Shown piece by piece: positions 25,997-34,914 of a stretch of 64,000 nucleotides of DNA. Every line of letters starts with the position of its first letter. Positions within the stretch are counted from its first letter, which is position 1. A program made the translations under genes and the position numbers. The notes under the pieces are model-generated. The model ran no database searches. It was not told the origin of the DNA and saw only the letters and a program-made list of their open reading frames with translations. Source of the stretch: Streptomyces sp. NBC_00459 (GTDB taxonomy: Bacteria; Actinomycetota; Actinomycetes; Streptomycetales; Streptomycetaceae); contig NZ_CP107903.1 of assembly GCF_036013955.1 (NCBI RefSeq), forward strand, positions 1,116,001-1,180,000, written 5' to 3'.

Positions 25997-26944
25997 ATGA
26001 GCAGCTCCGTCACCACCACCTCCCCGGACGCACCCGAACAGGCCGCAGGCGGCTCGAAGGGCGCGCCTCGACTGCGTACCCGCCGTAAGCACTCCCCCGG
26101 CCGCCCGAAGCGCAGCATCCTGCTGACCGTGCTCACCGGCCTGATCCTGGTCTACACGGTCGTGCCCCTGATCTGGCTGGTCATCAGCGCCACCAAGACC
26201 CAGGACGGGCTCGCCAACTCGTCCGGGATGTGGTTCAGCAGCGACTTCGCCCTCTGGCAGAACATCCACGACACGTTCACGTACCACGACGGCATCTTCG
26301 TCCGCTGGCTGCTGAACACCCTGCTGTACGTCGTGCTCGGCGCCGGCGGCGCCACCCTGCTGGCGATCCTCGGCGGCTACGCGCTGGCGAAGTTCACCTT
26401 CCCCGGCAAGCGGGCCGTGTTCGCCGTGGTCATCGGTGCGGTCGCCGTCCCTGGTACGGCCCTGGCGGTGCCCACCTTCCTGATGTTCAGCAAGATGGGC
26501 CTGACCGACACCCCGTGGGCGGTGATCATCCCCTCGCTCGTGTCGCCCTTCGGTCTGTATCTGATGTGGGTCTTCGCGACCGAGGCCATCCCCACCGAAC
26601 TGATGGAGGCGGCCCGTATCGACGGAGCGGGCGAGGTGCGCACCTTCTTCCAGGTCGCCATGCCCCTGCTCGCCCCCGGCACCGTGACCGTCCTGCTGTT
26701 CACCACGGTCGCGACCTGGAACAACTACTTCCTGCCGCTGATCATGCTCAAGGACCCGAACTGGTACCCGCTGACCCTGGGACTGGACGCCTGGAACTCC
26801 CAGGCCCAGACGATCGGCGGCGACGTCGTCACCAACCTGGTGATCACCGGGTCACTACTCACCATCATCCCGCTGATCGCCGCGTTCCTGCTGCTCCAGA
26901 AGTACTGGCAGTCCGGCCTCTCCGCCGGAAGTGTCAAGGAGTGA
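25997..26944 (+). CDS. Carbohydrate ABC transporter permease, MalG type
   Basis: The 315-residue product has a polar N-terminal tail of about 35 residues and about six membrane segments. The EAA loop reads LMEAARIDGAGEVRTFFQVA. It begins three bases after the MalF-type stop, so the two are translated together. It forms the membrane channel with that partner. A C-rich 100-base leader separates it from the binding-protein gene. Confidence 0.92.
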   Translation: MSSSVTTTSPDAPEQAAGGSKGAPRLRTRRKHSPGRPKRSILLTVLTGLILVYTVVPLIWLVISATKTQDGLANSSGMWFSSDFALWQNIHDTFTYHDGIFVRWLLNTLLYVVLGAGGATLLAILGGYALAKFTFPGKRAVFAVVIGAVAVPGTALAVPTFLMFSKMGLTDTPWAVIIPSLVSPFGLYLMWVFATEAIPTELMEAARIDGAGEVRTFFQVAMPLLAPGTVTVLLFTTVATWNNYFLPLIMLKDPNWYPLTLGLDAWNSQAQTIGGDVVTNLVITGSLLTIIPLIAAFLLLQKYWQSGLSAGSVKE

Positions 26945-27034
26945 TCCATCCTCAGGCCCCACACCCCCCTCGGCTCCACCGCGTTTCACCCTCACACAGC
27001 ATTCACCCTCACCCCGTCCCACCCACGAAGAAGT
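26945..27034 (+). other. C-rich, G-poor leader before the binding-protein gene
   Basis: The stretch between the permease stop and the binding-protein ribosome site is dominated by C and poor in G on the coding strand, with runs such as CCACACCCCCCTC. This is unlike the rest of the window. A Rho-loading (rut-like) region or an unstructured RNA leader is possible; no hairpin is seen. Confidence 0.4.
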
Positions 27035-27046
27035 GGAAGCACCTCG

Positions 27047-28387
27047 ATGCGTAGAACCACCGGCCGCCTGATGCGCGGCATAACCCTGCTCTCCGTCCTC
27101 GCCCTGGGCGCCACCGCCTGCGGCGGCTCGGACGACGACAGCTCGGACCAGAAGGCGGTCTCCGCCGCGGACATCCAGGCGGCCCTCAAGAAGGGCGGCA
27201 CGGTCAATGTCTGGGCCTGGGAGCCCACGCTGAAGTCGGTCGCCGCCAACTTCGAGAAGAAGTACCCCAAGGTCAAGATCAACCTGGTGGCCGAGCGGTC
27301 CGGCGACAAGCACTACACCGCTCTGTCGAACGCCATCGCGGCCAAGAAGGGCGTCCCGGACGTCGCGCAGGTCGAGTACTTCGCGCTGAGCCAGTACTCC
27401 CTCACCAAGGGCCTGACCGATCTGGCCCCCTACGGTGCCGACAAGCTCAAGGCCAAGTACACGCCGGGCCCGTGGAACGCCGTGAGCGACGGCGACAAGG
27501 TCTACGGCCTGCCGATGGACTCGGGCCCGATGGCGATGTTCTACAACAAGAAGGTCTTCGACAAGTACAAGATCGCGGTCCCGACCACGTGGGACGAGTA
27601 CGTCGAAGCGGCCCGCAAGCTGCACAAGGCCGACCCCAAGGTCTACATCGCCAACGACGCCGGTGACGCGGGCTTCACCACCAGTCTTCTGTGGGAGGCC
27701 GGTTCGCGCCCCTACAAGGTCGACGGCACCAAGGTGTCGATCAACTTCGACGACGCGGGTGCCAAGAAGTACACGGACACCTGGCAGAAGCTGATCGACG
27801 AGAAGCTCGTCTCGCCCATCAACGGCTGGACCGACGACTGGTACAAGGGCCTGGGCGACGGCACCATCGCCACCCTGACCACCGGCGCCTGGATGCCCGC
27901 CAACTTCGTCAGCGGTGTCCCGCAGGCGTCCGGTCAGTGGCGTGCGGCCCCGATGCCGGCCTGGACCAAGGGCGACAAGGCGAGCGCGGAGAACGGCGGC
28001 AGCTCGCTGGCCCTGCCCGAGCTGGGCAAGAACAAGGAGCTCGCCTACGCGTTCGTCGAGTACGCCAACGCCGGTGACGGTGTGCAGACCCGTGTCGACG
28101 AGGGCGCCTTCCCGGCGACCAACGCCCAGCTCCAGGACCCCGCGTTCCTGAGCAAGAAGTTCGACTACTTCGACGGCCAGGAGGCGAACAAGATCTTCGC
28201 CGACTCCGCCGCCAACGTCGCCAGCGACTGGTCGTACCTGCCCTTCCAGCAGTACGCCAACTCGATCTTCAACGACACCGTCGGCAAGGCCTACGTCTCC
28301 AGCACGAAGCTCTCCGACGCGCTGAAGACCTGGCAGGACGCGTCCATCAAGTACGGCAACGAGCAGGGCTTCACCGTCGAGAAGTAG
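27047..28387 (+). CDS. Extracellular sugar-binding lipoprotein of the module B importer
   Basis: The 446-residue product has a lipoprotein signal (hydrophobic 11-21, GATAC with Cys25) and an SBP_bac_1-type fold with many Lys residues, as in secreted Streptomyces binding proteins. The start follows GAAGTGGAAGC. It lies between the permeases and the GH42 gene and should deliver galacto-oligosaccharides to them. The hairpin after it would let it be made in excess over the enzymes, as is usual for binding proteins. Confidence 0.92.
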   Translation: MRRTTGRLMRGITLLSVLALGATACGGSDDDSSDQKAVSAADIQAALKKGGTVNVWAWEPTLKSVAANFEKKYPKVKINLVAERSGDKHYTALSNAIAAKKGVPDVAQVEYFALSQYSLTKGLTDLAPYGADKLKAKYTPGPWNAVSDGDKVYGLPMDSGPMAMFYNKKVFDKYKIAVPTTWDEYVEAARKLHKADPKVYIANDAGDAGFTTSLLWEAGSRPYKVDGTKVSINFDDAGAKKYTDTWQKLIDEKLVSPINGWTDDWYKGLGDGTIATLTTGAWMPANFVSGVPQASGQWRAAPMPAWTKGDKASAENGGSSLALPELGKNKELAYAFVEYANAGDGVQTRVDEGAFPATNAQLQDPAFLSKKFDYFDGQEANKIFADSAANVASDWSYLPFQQYANSIFNDTVGKAYVSSTKLSDALKTWQDASIKYGNEQGFTVEK

Positions 28388-28439
28388 CAGTCGAGCAGTA
28401 GCAGCAACGGCGGAACAGTGTCCGCCGAGCGGTAAAGCC

Positions 28440-28477
28440 GAGGAGCGGCCGGAAAGCGTCACCGCCGGCCGCTCCTC
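28440..28477 (+). terminator. Hairpin after the binding-protein gene
   Basis: A perfect 13-base inverted repeat (28440-28452 with 28465-28477) has a 12-base loop and is followed by a T-containing tract. It lies inside the presumed operon, so it is either a partial terminator or the operon ends here and GH42 has its own promoter. Confidence 0.75.
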
Positions 28478-28544
28478 GTACCCCCTTGTCTCCCCCTCCC
28501 CTCCCCCGCGTCGAGCCGCTTCGCAGCGTCCCGGAAGGATCACC

Positions 28545-30590
28545 ATGACCTCCGCCTCCCCGTCCCGTCTGCCGTACGGGCCGGACGGTGACTCCGTGCC
28601 CCGTCTCGCGTACGGCGCCGACTACAACCCCGAGCAGTGGCCTCGGGAGGTGTGGGAGGAGGACGTACGGCTGATGCAGGAGGCCGGCGTCAACATCGTC
28701 TCGGTGGGGATCTTCTCCTGGGCCCGTATCCAGCCGAACGCGGACACCTGGGACTTCGGGTGGCTGGACGAGGTCATGGACCTGCTGCACGAGGGCGGGA
28801 TCGGCGTCGATCTGGCCACCGCGACCGCGTCCCCGCCGCCCTGGCTCACCACCGCGCACCCCGAGATCCTCCCGGTGACGGCCACCGGCGAGACGGTCTG
28901 GCCGGGCGCGCGCCAGCACTGGCGCCCCACCTCCCCGGTCTTCCGCAGCCATGCGCTCGGCCTGGTCCGGAAGATGGCGGAACGATACGCCAACCACCCG
29001 GCCCTGGTGGCCTGGCACATCTCGAACGAGCTGGGCTGCCACAACATCTACGACTTCTCGGACGACGCGGCCCGCGCCTTCCGCGACTGGCTGCGCGCCC
29101 GCTACACCACCCTCGACGCCCTCAACCACGCCTGGGGCACGGCGTTCTGGTCGCAGCGCTACAGCGACTGGGCGCAGATCCTGCCGCCCCGGCTGGCCGG
29201 CTCGCACCCGAACCCGACCCAGCAGCTGGACTTCAAGCGGTTCTCCTCGGACGCGCTGAAGGACTACCTGGTCGCGGAGCGGGACATCCTGCGCGAGTAC
29301 ACGCCCGAGGTCCCCATCACCACCAACTTCATGGTGATGGGCGGCACGAAGGGCATGAACTACCCGGACTGGGCCGGCGAGATCGACTTCGTCTCCAACG
29401 ACCACTACGTCCACCCGGGCCCGCAGGACCGCGACGAGCTGTCCTTCTCCGCCAACCTGACCAGCGGTATCGCGAGCGGCCGCCCGTGGTTCCTGATGGA
29501 GCACTCCACCAGCGCGGTCAACTGGCAGCACGTCAACGTGGCCAAGCGCCCGGGTGAGCTGGCCCGCGACTCACTGCTGCACGTCGCGCACGGCGCCGAC
29601 GCCGTGTGCTTCTTCCAGTGGCGCCAGTCGGCGGCCGGCGCCGAGAAGTACCACTCCGCGATGGTGCCGCACGCCGGCGCCGACAGCGAGGTCTTCCGTG
29701 CGGTGGCCGCCCTCGGCCGGACCCTGAAGGACCTGGCGCCGATCGCGGGCTCCGAGCGCGAACCGGCCCGTGTCGGGATCGTGTTCGACTGGGACTCCTG
29801 GTGGGCGAGCGAGCAGGACTCGCACCCCACCGCCCTCCTCGACTACCGCCAGGAGGGGCTGAACTGGTACTCGGCGCTCCTCTCCCTCGGCATCCGCGCC
29901 GACGTCGTCACCACGCGCACCGAGTTCAGCCGCTACGACGTGCTGATCACCCCGGTCCTGCACATGGTCCCGGCGACGCTCGCCAAGGAGCTGACGCGGT
30001 ACGCGGAGACCGGCGGCCATCTGGTCACCACGTACTTCTCCGGTGTCGTCGACGAGAACGACCACATCTGGCTCGGCGGCTACCCGGGCGCCCTGCGCGA
30101 CGTACTCGGCATCCGCGTCGAGGAGTTCGGCCCGCTGCTCGACGGCGAGTCGGTCGAGGTGGACGGCGGCGGTACGGGCACGGTGTGGACCGACCGCATC
30201 GACGTGACCGACCCCGAGGTCGAGGTCCTCGCCCACTACCGCACGGGCGCCTACGCGGGCCGCCCGGCCGTCACCCGCCGTACGACGGGCGGGGGTTCGG
30301 CGTCGTACGTCTCCACGCGGCTCGGAGCCGACGGCCTCGCGGCGCTGCTGCCGGGGCTGCTCGCGCCGGCCGGTGTCGACAGCGAGCTGCCCGAACCCGC
30401 CCGGGGACGCGTCGAGTTGACCGTACGACAGGGCGGCGGAAGCCGTTTCCTGTTCCTGGTGAACCGGAGCGAGGAGGAGGTGCCGCTGCCGGGCCTCGAA
30501 GGCGAGCGGCTGACCGGCGGCACGGAAGCCGACGGTGTCCTCGTCCTCGCGCCGAGGGAAGTCGCCGTGCTGCGGCGCCCCGCCCACTGA
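28545..30590 (+). CDS. GH42 beta-galactosidase
   Basis: The 681-residue product is close to the usual GH42 length. The TIM barrel opens with YGADYNPEQWP. The acid/base is in HISNELGCH (Glu162) and the nucleophile in FLMEHSTSAVNWQ (Glu319). A trimerisation domain and a C-terminal beta-domain follow. No signal peptide is present, so it acts in the cytoplasm on imported galacto-oligosaccharides and releases galactose. The ATG follows GGAAGGATCACC. It lies between the importer and the second GH30, which would supply beta-1,6-galacto-oligosaccharides outside the cell. Confidence 0.93.
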   Translation: MTSASPSRLPYGPDGDSVPRLAYGADYNPEQWPREVWEEDVRLMQEAGVNIVSVGIFSWARIQPNADTWDFGWLDEVMDLLHEGGIGVDLATATASPPPWLTTAHPEILPVTATGETVWPGARQHWRPTSPVFRSHALGLVRKMAERYANHPALVAWHISNELGCHNIYDFSDDAARAFRDWLRARYTTLDALNHAWGTAFWSQRYSDWAQILPPRLAGSHPNPTQQLDFKRFSSDALKDYLVAERDILREYTPEVPITTNFMVMGGTKGMNYPDWAGEIDFVSNDHYVHPGPQDRDELSFSANLTSGIASGRPWFLMEHSTSAVNWQHVNVAKRPGELARDSLLHVAHGADAVCFFQWRQSAAGAEKYHSAMVPHAGADSEVFRAVAALGRTLKDLAPIAGSEREPARVGIVFDWDSWWASEQDSHPTALLDYRQEGLNWYSALLSLGIRADVVTTRTEFSRYDVLITPVLHMVPATLAKELTRYAETGGHLVTTYFSGVVDENDHIWLGGYPGALRDVLGIRVEEFGPLLDGESVEVDGGGTGTVWTDRIDVTDPEVEVLAHYRTGAYAGRPAVTRRTTGGGSASYVSTRLGADGLAALLPGLLAPAGVDSELPEPARGRVELTVRQGGGSRFLFLVNRSEEEVPLPGLEGERLTGGTEADGVLVLAPREVAVLRRPAH

Positions 30591-30735
30591 GCCGACACCC
30601 GGCACCTCACCCGCACCACCCCTGAACTCCCCTGATCCAAGGGGCACACCGTCGTGCCCCGTGTCCGTGCGCACCCGCGTACGGTGCGGGCACGGCGGTC
30701 CACCGCAGCGACCACATCTGAGTTGGGAGCACACG

Positions 30736-32787
30736 TTGGCACGCCGTACCCGCACGCGACACCTTCTGGGAGTCGTCGGCATCACCGCCCTGGCCACTTC
30801 GGCCGCTCTGATCAGCGCGCCTTCGCCGGACGCGCAGGCGGCGGCCGAGGCAGCGGCCTCGTCCGTCACGGTCACCCCCGATCCCTCGTACAAGCAGGAA
30901 AAGTTCGAGGGCTGGGGCACGAGTCTGGTCTGGTTCGCCAACGCGACCGGCGACTACCCTCCGGCGATCCGCGAGAAGCTCGCGAAACTGCTGTTCGGTG
31001 ACGACGGGCTGGCGCTGAACATCGCCCGGTACAACATCGGCGGCGGCAACGCCCCCGACGTGAAGGACTATCTGCGGGCCGGCGGGGCCGTCGAGGGCTG
31101 GTGGAAGGCGCCCGCGGGCACCACCCGCACGGACACCGACTGGTGGAGCGCCGACGACGCGGCCGACTGGAACCCCAAGGCGGACAAGACCCAGCGCTGG
31201 TGGGTGGACCGCATCAAGAAGGACATCACCCACTGGGAGACGTTCAGCAACTCGCCGCCCTGGTTCATGACGGAGAGCGGCTACGTCTCCGGCGGCTTCA
31301 ACGCCAACACCGACCAGCTGAAGGCCAGTTCGGTCGACGACTTCGCCGCCTACATGGCGGGGGCGACGAAGCGGCTGGAGAAGGCAGAGGGCATCAAGGT
31401 CGACACCGTCGACCCGTTCAACGAGCCCAACACCGGCTACTGGAGCACCCGGCTGGGCGCGGACGGCCAGCCCGTCGGCGGCCGTCAGGAGGGCGCCCAC
31501 ATCGGCCCCGCGCTCCAGGAGAAGGTGCTCGCCGCGCTGGCCCCCGCCCTGAAGAAGGCCAAGGTCAAGTCGGAGATCTCGGCGATGGACGAGACCAACC
31601 CGTCCATCTTCGCGAACAACTGGAACTCCTACTCGCAGGCGTCCAAGGACCTTGTGGACCAGATGAACGTCCACACCTACGGCACCGGGCAGCGCACCAC
31701 CGTGCGCGACCTCGCCAAGGCGGCCGACAAGCCGCTGTGGATGAGCGAGGTCGAGGGCGACTGGGGCGACGGGCAGAGCTTCACGGACATGCGTCCGGGA
31801 CTCGGCCTCGCCCAGCAGATCGTCAACGACCTGCGCGAACTGGAGCCCCAGGCCTGGGTGTTCTGGCAGCCGGTCGAGGACTACGACAACATGAAGCCCG
31901 GCGGCGAGTCCGCCAAGGGCGGCAACTGGGGCAGCATCCAGCTGTCGTTCAGCTGCAAGAAGACGGACACGCTGGCCTCGTGCCCGATCTACACGAACAC
32001 CAAGTTCGACACCGCCCGCAACTTCACGCACTTCATCAAGCCGGGCGACAAGCTGATCAAGGTCGACGACACCTCCAGCGCCGCGGCCGTGACCAAGGAC
32101 GGCAAGGGCGCCTCGGTCGTCCACGTCAACAGCACCACCGCGGCCCGTGACGTGACCATCGACCTGTCCAAGTTCCGCACCATCAAGAAGAACGCGACCG
32201 TCACGCCGACCGTGACCAGCGCCGACGGCAAGCTCAAGCAGCAGGCCCCGGTCAAGGTCGTCGACGGCAAGGCGACTTACACCGTTCCGGCCCAGTCCGT
32301 GACCTCCTTCGCCGTCAAGGGCGTCTCGGGCGTCGCGAAGAACGCCGGCCTGTTCAGCAAGGGCCACTCCTACACGCTGACCGGCGTACAGAGCGGCAAG
32401 GCCGTGACCGTCTCCGCCAACGGCAAGAGCCTGGTCATCGGCTCGGCCAACGGCACCGTCGCGCAGCAGTGGCAGCTCGCCGCCCGGCACGGCGACAAGG
32501 GCGCCCGCCAGCGGTACGTGTTCGCCAACCCGGCCGAGGGCAAGCGACTGGCCGTCCGCGACAACGTCCCCGTGGTGGAGCCCGACACCGGCAAGCGGGA
32601 TCCGGCCACCGAGTGGATCATGTCGACCACCGGTGACGGGACTTGGACGCTGATCAACGTGGCGACCGGCCGCCTTCTGGAGGTCGGCGGCCAGGCGACC
32701 AACGAGGGTGCCGCCGTCACCACGTGGATCGCCAACTCCGGCTCCAACCAGCGCTGGAGGGTCACGGACGTGACCGACCGGAGCTGA
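30736..32787 (+). CDS. GH30 endo-beta-1,6-galactanase-like enzyme, short form
   Basis: The product is 683 residues from TTG 30736, six bases after GGGAG; the upstream in-frame ATG overlaps the GH42 gene. A signal peptide ends near AQAAAE. The catalytic GH30 domain has Glu230 in NEPNTGYW and Glu338 in MSEVEG. These are the same residue numbers as in the paralogue at 4720, so the two align without a net gap up to there. A ricin-B-like beta-trefoil (about 530-683) ends the protein; the Ig-like and discoidin modules of the paralogue are missing. It is secreted and likely cuts beta-1,6-galactan side chains for the module B importer. Confidence 0.9.
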   Translation: MARRTRTRHLLGVVGITALATSAALISAPSPDAQAAAEAAASSVTVTPDPSYKQEKFEGWGTSLVWFANATGDYPPAIREKLAKLLFGDDGLALNIARYNIGGGNAPDVKDYLRAGGAVEGWWKAPAGTTRTDTDWWSADDAADWNPKADKTQRWWVDRIKKDITHWETFSNSPPWFMTESGYVSGGFNANTDQLKASSVDDFAAYMAGATKRLEKAEGIKVDTVDPFNEPNTGYWSTRLGADGQPVGGRQEGAHIGPALQEKVLAALAPALKKAKVKSEISAMDETNPSIFANNWNSYSQASKDLVDQMNVHTYGTGQRTTVRDLAKAADKPLWMSEVEGDWGDGQSFTDMRPGLGLAQQIVNDLRELEPQAWVFWQPVEDYDNMKPGGESAKGGNWGSIQLSFSCKKTDTLASCPIYTNTKFDTARNFTHFIKPGDKLIKVDDTSSAAAVTKDGKGASVVHVNSTTAARDVTIDLSKFRTIKKNATVTPTVTSADGKLKQQAPVKVVDGKATYTVPAQSVTSFAVKGVSGVAKNAGLFSKGHSYTLTGVQSGKAVTVSANGKSLVIGSANGTVAQQWQLAARHGDKGARQRYVFANPAEGKRLAVRDNVPVVEPDTGKRDPATEWIMSTTGDGTWTLINVATGRLLEVGGQATNEGAAVTTWIANSGSNQRWRVTDVTDRS

Positions 32788-32801
32788 TCCGGCAGTTCCT
32801 C

Positions 32802-32834
32802 CCGAAGGCCGTCTCCGCGTGAGGCGGCCTTCGG
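32802..32834 (+). terminator. Hairpin terminator of the module B operon
   Basis: CCGAAGGCCG (32802-32811) pairs with CGGCCTTCGG (32825-32834), and part of the loop extends the stem. It begins 15 bases after the GH30 stop codon. Confidence 0.8.
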
Positions 32835-32900
32835 CGTGTCCAGGGGACCCCGGACGGGCCCGCAACCCTCTCGCAACGTCCCGCGCGGTCCACTGGGACG

Positions 32901-33266
32901 GTGGAGATGCCCGAGAAGGAACCGCGCGTCGAACTGACCCCGTCCGCCGCCGAACTGCTGCGAAGGCTGTACGCGATGCACGGTCCGCTGATGTTCCACC
33001 AGTCCGGCGGCTGCTGCGACGGCAGCGCGCCCATGTGCTACCCGGCCGGCGAGTTCCGCACCGGTGGCTCCGACATACTGCTCGCCGAACTGGCGATCGA
33101 GGGTGTCCCCGAACCGGTGACGTTCTGGATGTCGCGCAGCCAGCACGAGGTGTGGTCCCACACCCGGCTGATCGTGGACGTCGTACCGGGCCGGGGCAGC
33201 GGTTTCTCGCTGGAGGCCCCCGAAGGAGTGCGCTTCCTGATCCGCTCCCGGGTCGTCAACACCTAG
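32901..33266 (+). CDS. DUF779-family protein
   Basis: The product is 121 residues from GTG 32901; ATG 32907 is an equal alternative. The compact domain has a Cys cluster GGCCDGSAPMCYP (about residues 36-48) and a C-terminal beta-rich part. I recognise this as DUF779, often found beside aldehyde dehydrogenases, where a metal or redox role has been suggested but not shown. Here no aldehyde dehydrogenase is adjacent. It follows the module B terminator, so it is probably a separate unit. Confidence 0.72.
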   Translation: MEMPEKEPRVELTPSAAELLRRLYAMHGPLMFHQSGGCCDGSAPMCYPAGEFRTGGSDILLAELAIEGVPEPVTFWMSRSQHEVWSHTRLIVDVVPGRGSGFSLEAPEGVRFLIRSRVVNT

Positions 33267-33353
33267 ACGCCGGCGCGCGCCCTCACGGCTCGTCGTCGTC
33301 TGGTGTGCTCCCCTTGCGCCCTGCCACAGTTGACGGGACATCAGGGGGTCTGA

Positions 33354-34589
33354 ATGCGCGGAAGCGGACGGTTCAGAACGGGCAGAACAGCAGTCTCCTT
33401 GCTCGCGGTACTCGGAACGCTGGCCGGCGCGGCCCTGACAGGGGCGGCACCGGCCGGCGCCGCGCCGAGAGCCGCTCAGATCGCGCCGGGCGTGCGCTAT
33501 GCGCAGTTCGACATCGTGGCGGCCAGGGGGGTGACCCACGCCCACCTGCTGAGCGTCGACCTCGCCAACGCGCGGGTACGGGTCAACCTCCTCTACGCGG
33601 GGGCGGTGGCGGCACGGGCCGCCGTCTCCAGACTGGCCGACGCCAAGGGCGCCGTCGCCGCCGTCAACGGTGACTTCTTCAACATCAGCGAGGTCCAGCA
33701 TCCGGGGGTCGCGGCCACGGGCGCGTCCGTTGGCCCGGCGATCGCGAGCGGCGTCGTCCTCAAGGCGGCGGTGCCGAACGGTCAGCGCTTCGGCCCCTCG
33801 ATGCCGCCCGGCGTCACCACCAGGGCCGTCCTCGGCGTAGGCACCGACAGAAAGGCCCGGATGGACAACCTCACCCTGTCGGGCAGCGTCGGCACGCCCG
33901 CGGGACGGTTCACGCTCGGCGGGCTCAACCAGTACGCGCTGCCGGTGGACTCCATCGGCGCGTTCACCCCGGCCTGGGGCAGCGTCTCCCGGGCGCGGGC
34001 GGTGTGCGGCACGGACACCGACCGGGCAGCGCCGTGCAGCACGGACACGTACGAGGTGACGGTGCGACGCGGCAAGGTCGTCCGGAGGGCGAACTCCCCC
34101 GGTGGCGGCGCCATCGCCGCCAACACCACCGTCCTGGTGGGCCGGGAGGCGGGCGCGCGGCAGCTGCGGAAACTGCCCGTCGGCGCGCCGGTCACGGTCA
34201 GGAGCCGTCTCGTGGCGGCCACGAGCCGGGTCCCCTACCGCTTCGCCCTCGGTGGCTACCCGGTGCTGAAGGCCGGCCGGCCGCTGACGGGCCTCGACAC
34301 CGGCACCGCCGCCGTACGCACCGCTGCGGGCATCGCGAACGGCGGGCGCAAGCTGCTGCTGCTCGCCGTGGACGGTGCGCCCAAGTACCGCAGCGGCCTG
34401 ACGGTCGCCGAAGTCGCCGCCACCATGAGGAAGTTGGGGTCGGACGACGCCTTCAACCTGGACGGCGGCGGCTCCACCACCCTCGCCGCAAGAGCACCGG
34501 GAACGAGCAGGGTCACCGTACGCAACCATCCGACCGGCGGCGCCGAACGGCCCGTCCCGAACGCCATCGGAGTCTTCAAGACGTCCTGA
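33354..34589 (+). CDS. Secreted phosphodiester glycosidase (NAGPA-domain) protein
   Basis: The 411-residue product starts with a Sec signal (AGAAP near residue 36). The main domain has AAVNGDFFN near residue 105 and FNLDGGGSTTLAAR near the end. These are hallmarks of the NAGPA/phosphodiester alpha-N-acetylglucosaminidase family. Bacterial members are secreted or surface enzymes that remove sugars attached through phosphate, for example in wall polymers. The ATG at 33354 follows a weak GGGGGTCTGA site. Its substrate here is unknown. Confidence 0.82.
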   Translation: MRGSGRFRTGRTAVSLLAVLGTLAGAALTGAAPAGAAPRAAQIAPGVRYAQFDIVAARGVTHAHLLSVDLANARVRVNLLYAGAVAARAAVSRLADAKGAVAAVNGDFFNISEVQHPGVAATGASVGPAIASGVVLKAAVPNGQRFGPSMPPGVTTRAVLGVGTDRKARMDNLTLSGSVGTPAGRFTLGGLNQYALPVDSIGAFTPAWGSVSRARAVCGTDTDRAAPCSTDTYEVTVRRGKVVRRANSPGGGAIAANTTVLVGREAGARQLRKLPVGAPVTVRSRLVAATSRVPYRFALGGYPVLKAGRPLTGLDTGTAAVRTAAGIANGGRKLLLLAVDGAPKYRSGLTVAEVAATMRKLGSDDAFNLDGGGSTTLAARAPGTSRVTVRNHPTGGAERPVPNAIGVFKTS

Positions 34590-34615
34590 CGCTCCGCTGC
34601 CCCGACACCCGTCCG

Positions 34616-34810
34616 TCAGGGCTTGAGACTGCTCACGATGTCCGCCGTCGCCGTGATCCCGCTGTGGATGGTCGGTGCCACGTTCGTGCCAGCCAGGTAG
34701 AACCCGAGCAGGACACAGACCACCGCGTGGCTGGGCTTCAGCGCGCCGTTGCGCAGGAAGACCACCGCCAGGATCAGGAGCAGCACCACCACAGAGATGG
34801 AAATGGCCAT
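34616..34810 (-). CDS. Small two-segment membrane protein (64 residues)
   Basis: An ATG at 34810 is preceded by a strong GGAGGAGGT seven bases away. It encodes 64 residues with hydrophobic spans at about 3-19 and 29-44 and a polar C-terminus. The surrounding longer open frame is antisense noise, so this start is the convincing one. I recognise it only as a small hypothetical protein type common in Streptomyces; the function is unknown. It converges with the phosphodiester-glycosidase-like gene. Confidence 0.7.
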   Translation of the reverse strand: MAISISVVVLLLILAVVFLRNGALKPSHAVVCVLLGFYLAGTNVAPTIHSGITATADIVSSLKP

Positions 34811-34914
34811 CGTCAACCTCCTCCGCCACGCCCAGTTCGCGGCTTTCGGCCGCAAGTGTGGCGTAGCGGAGGGTTCGTCCGGGCGGCTGACGTGTCGGCC
34901 GAACGTGTGGTCTC

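Noticed and set aside
34584..34617. CCTGACG...CGTCAGG inverted repeat between convergent genes, considered as terminator
   Set aside because: The loop of about 20 bases and 7-base stem are too weak to support a confident call.
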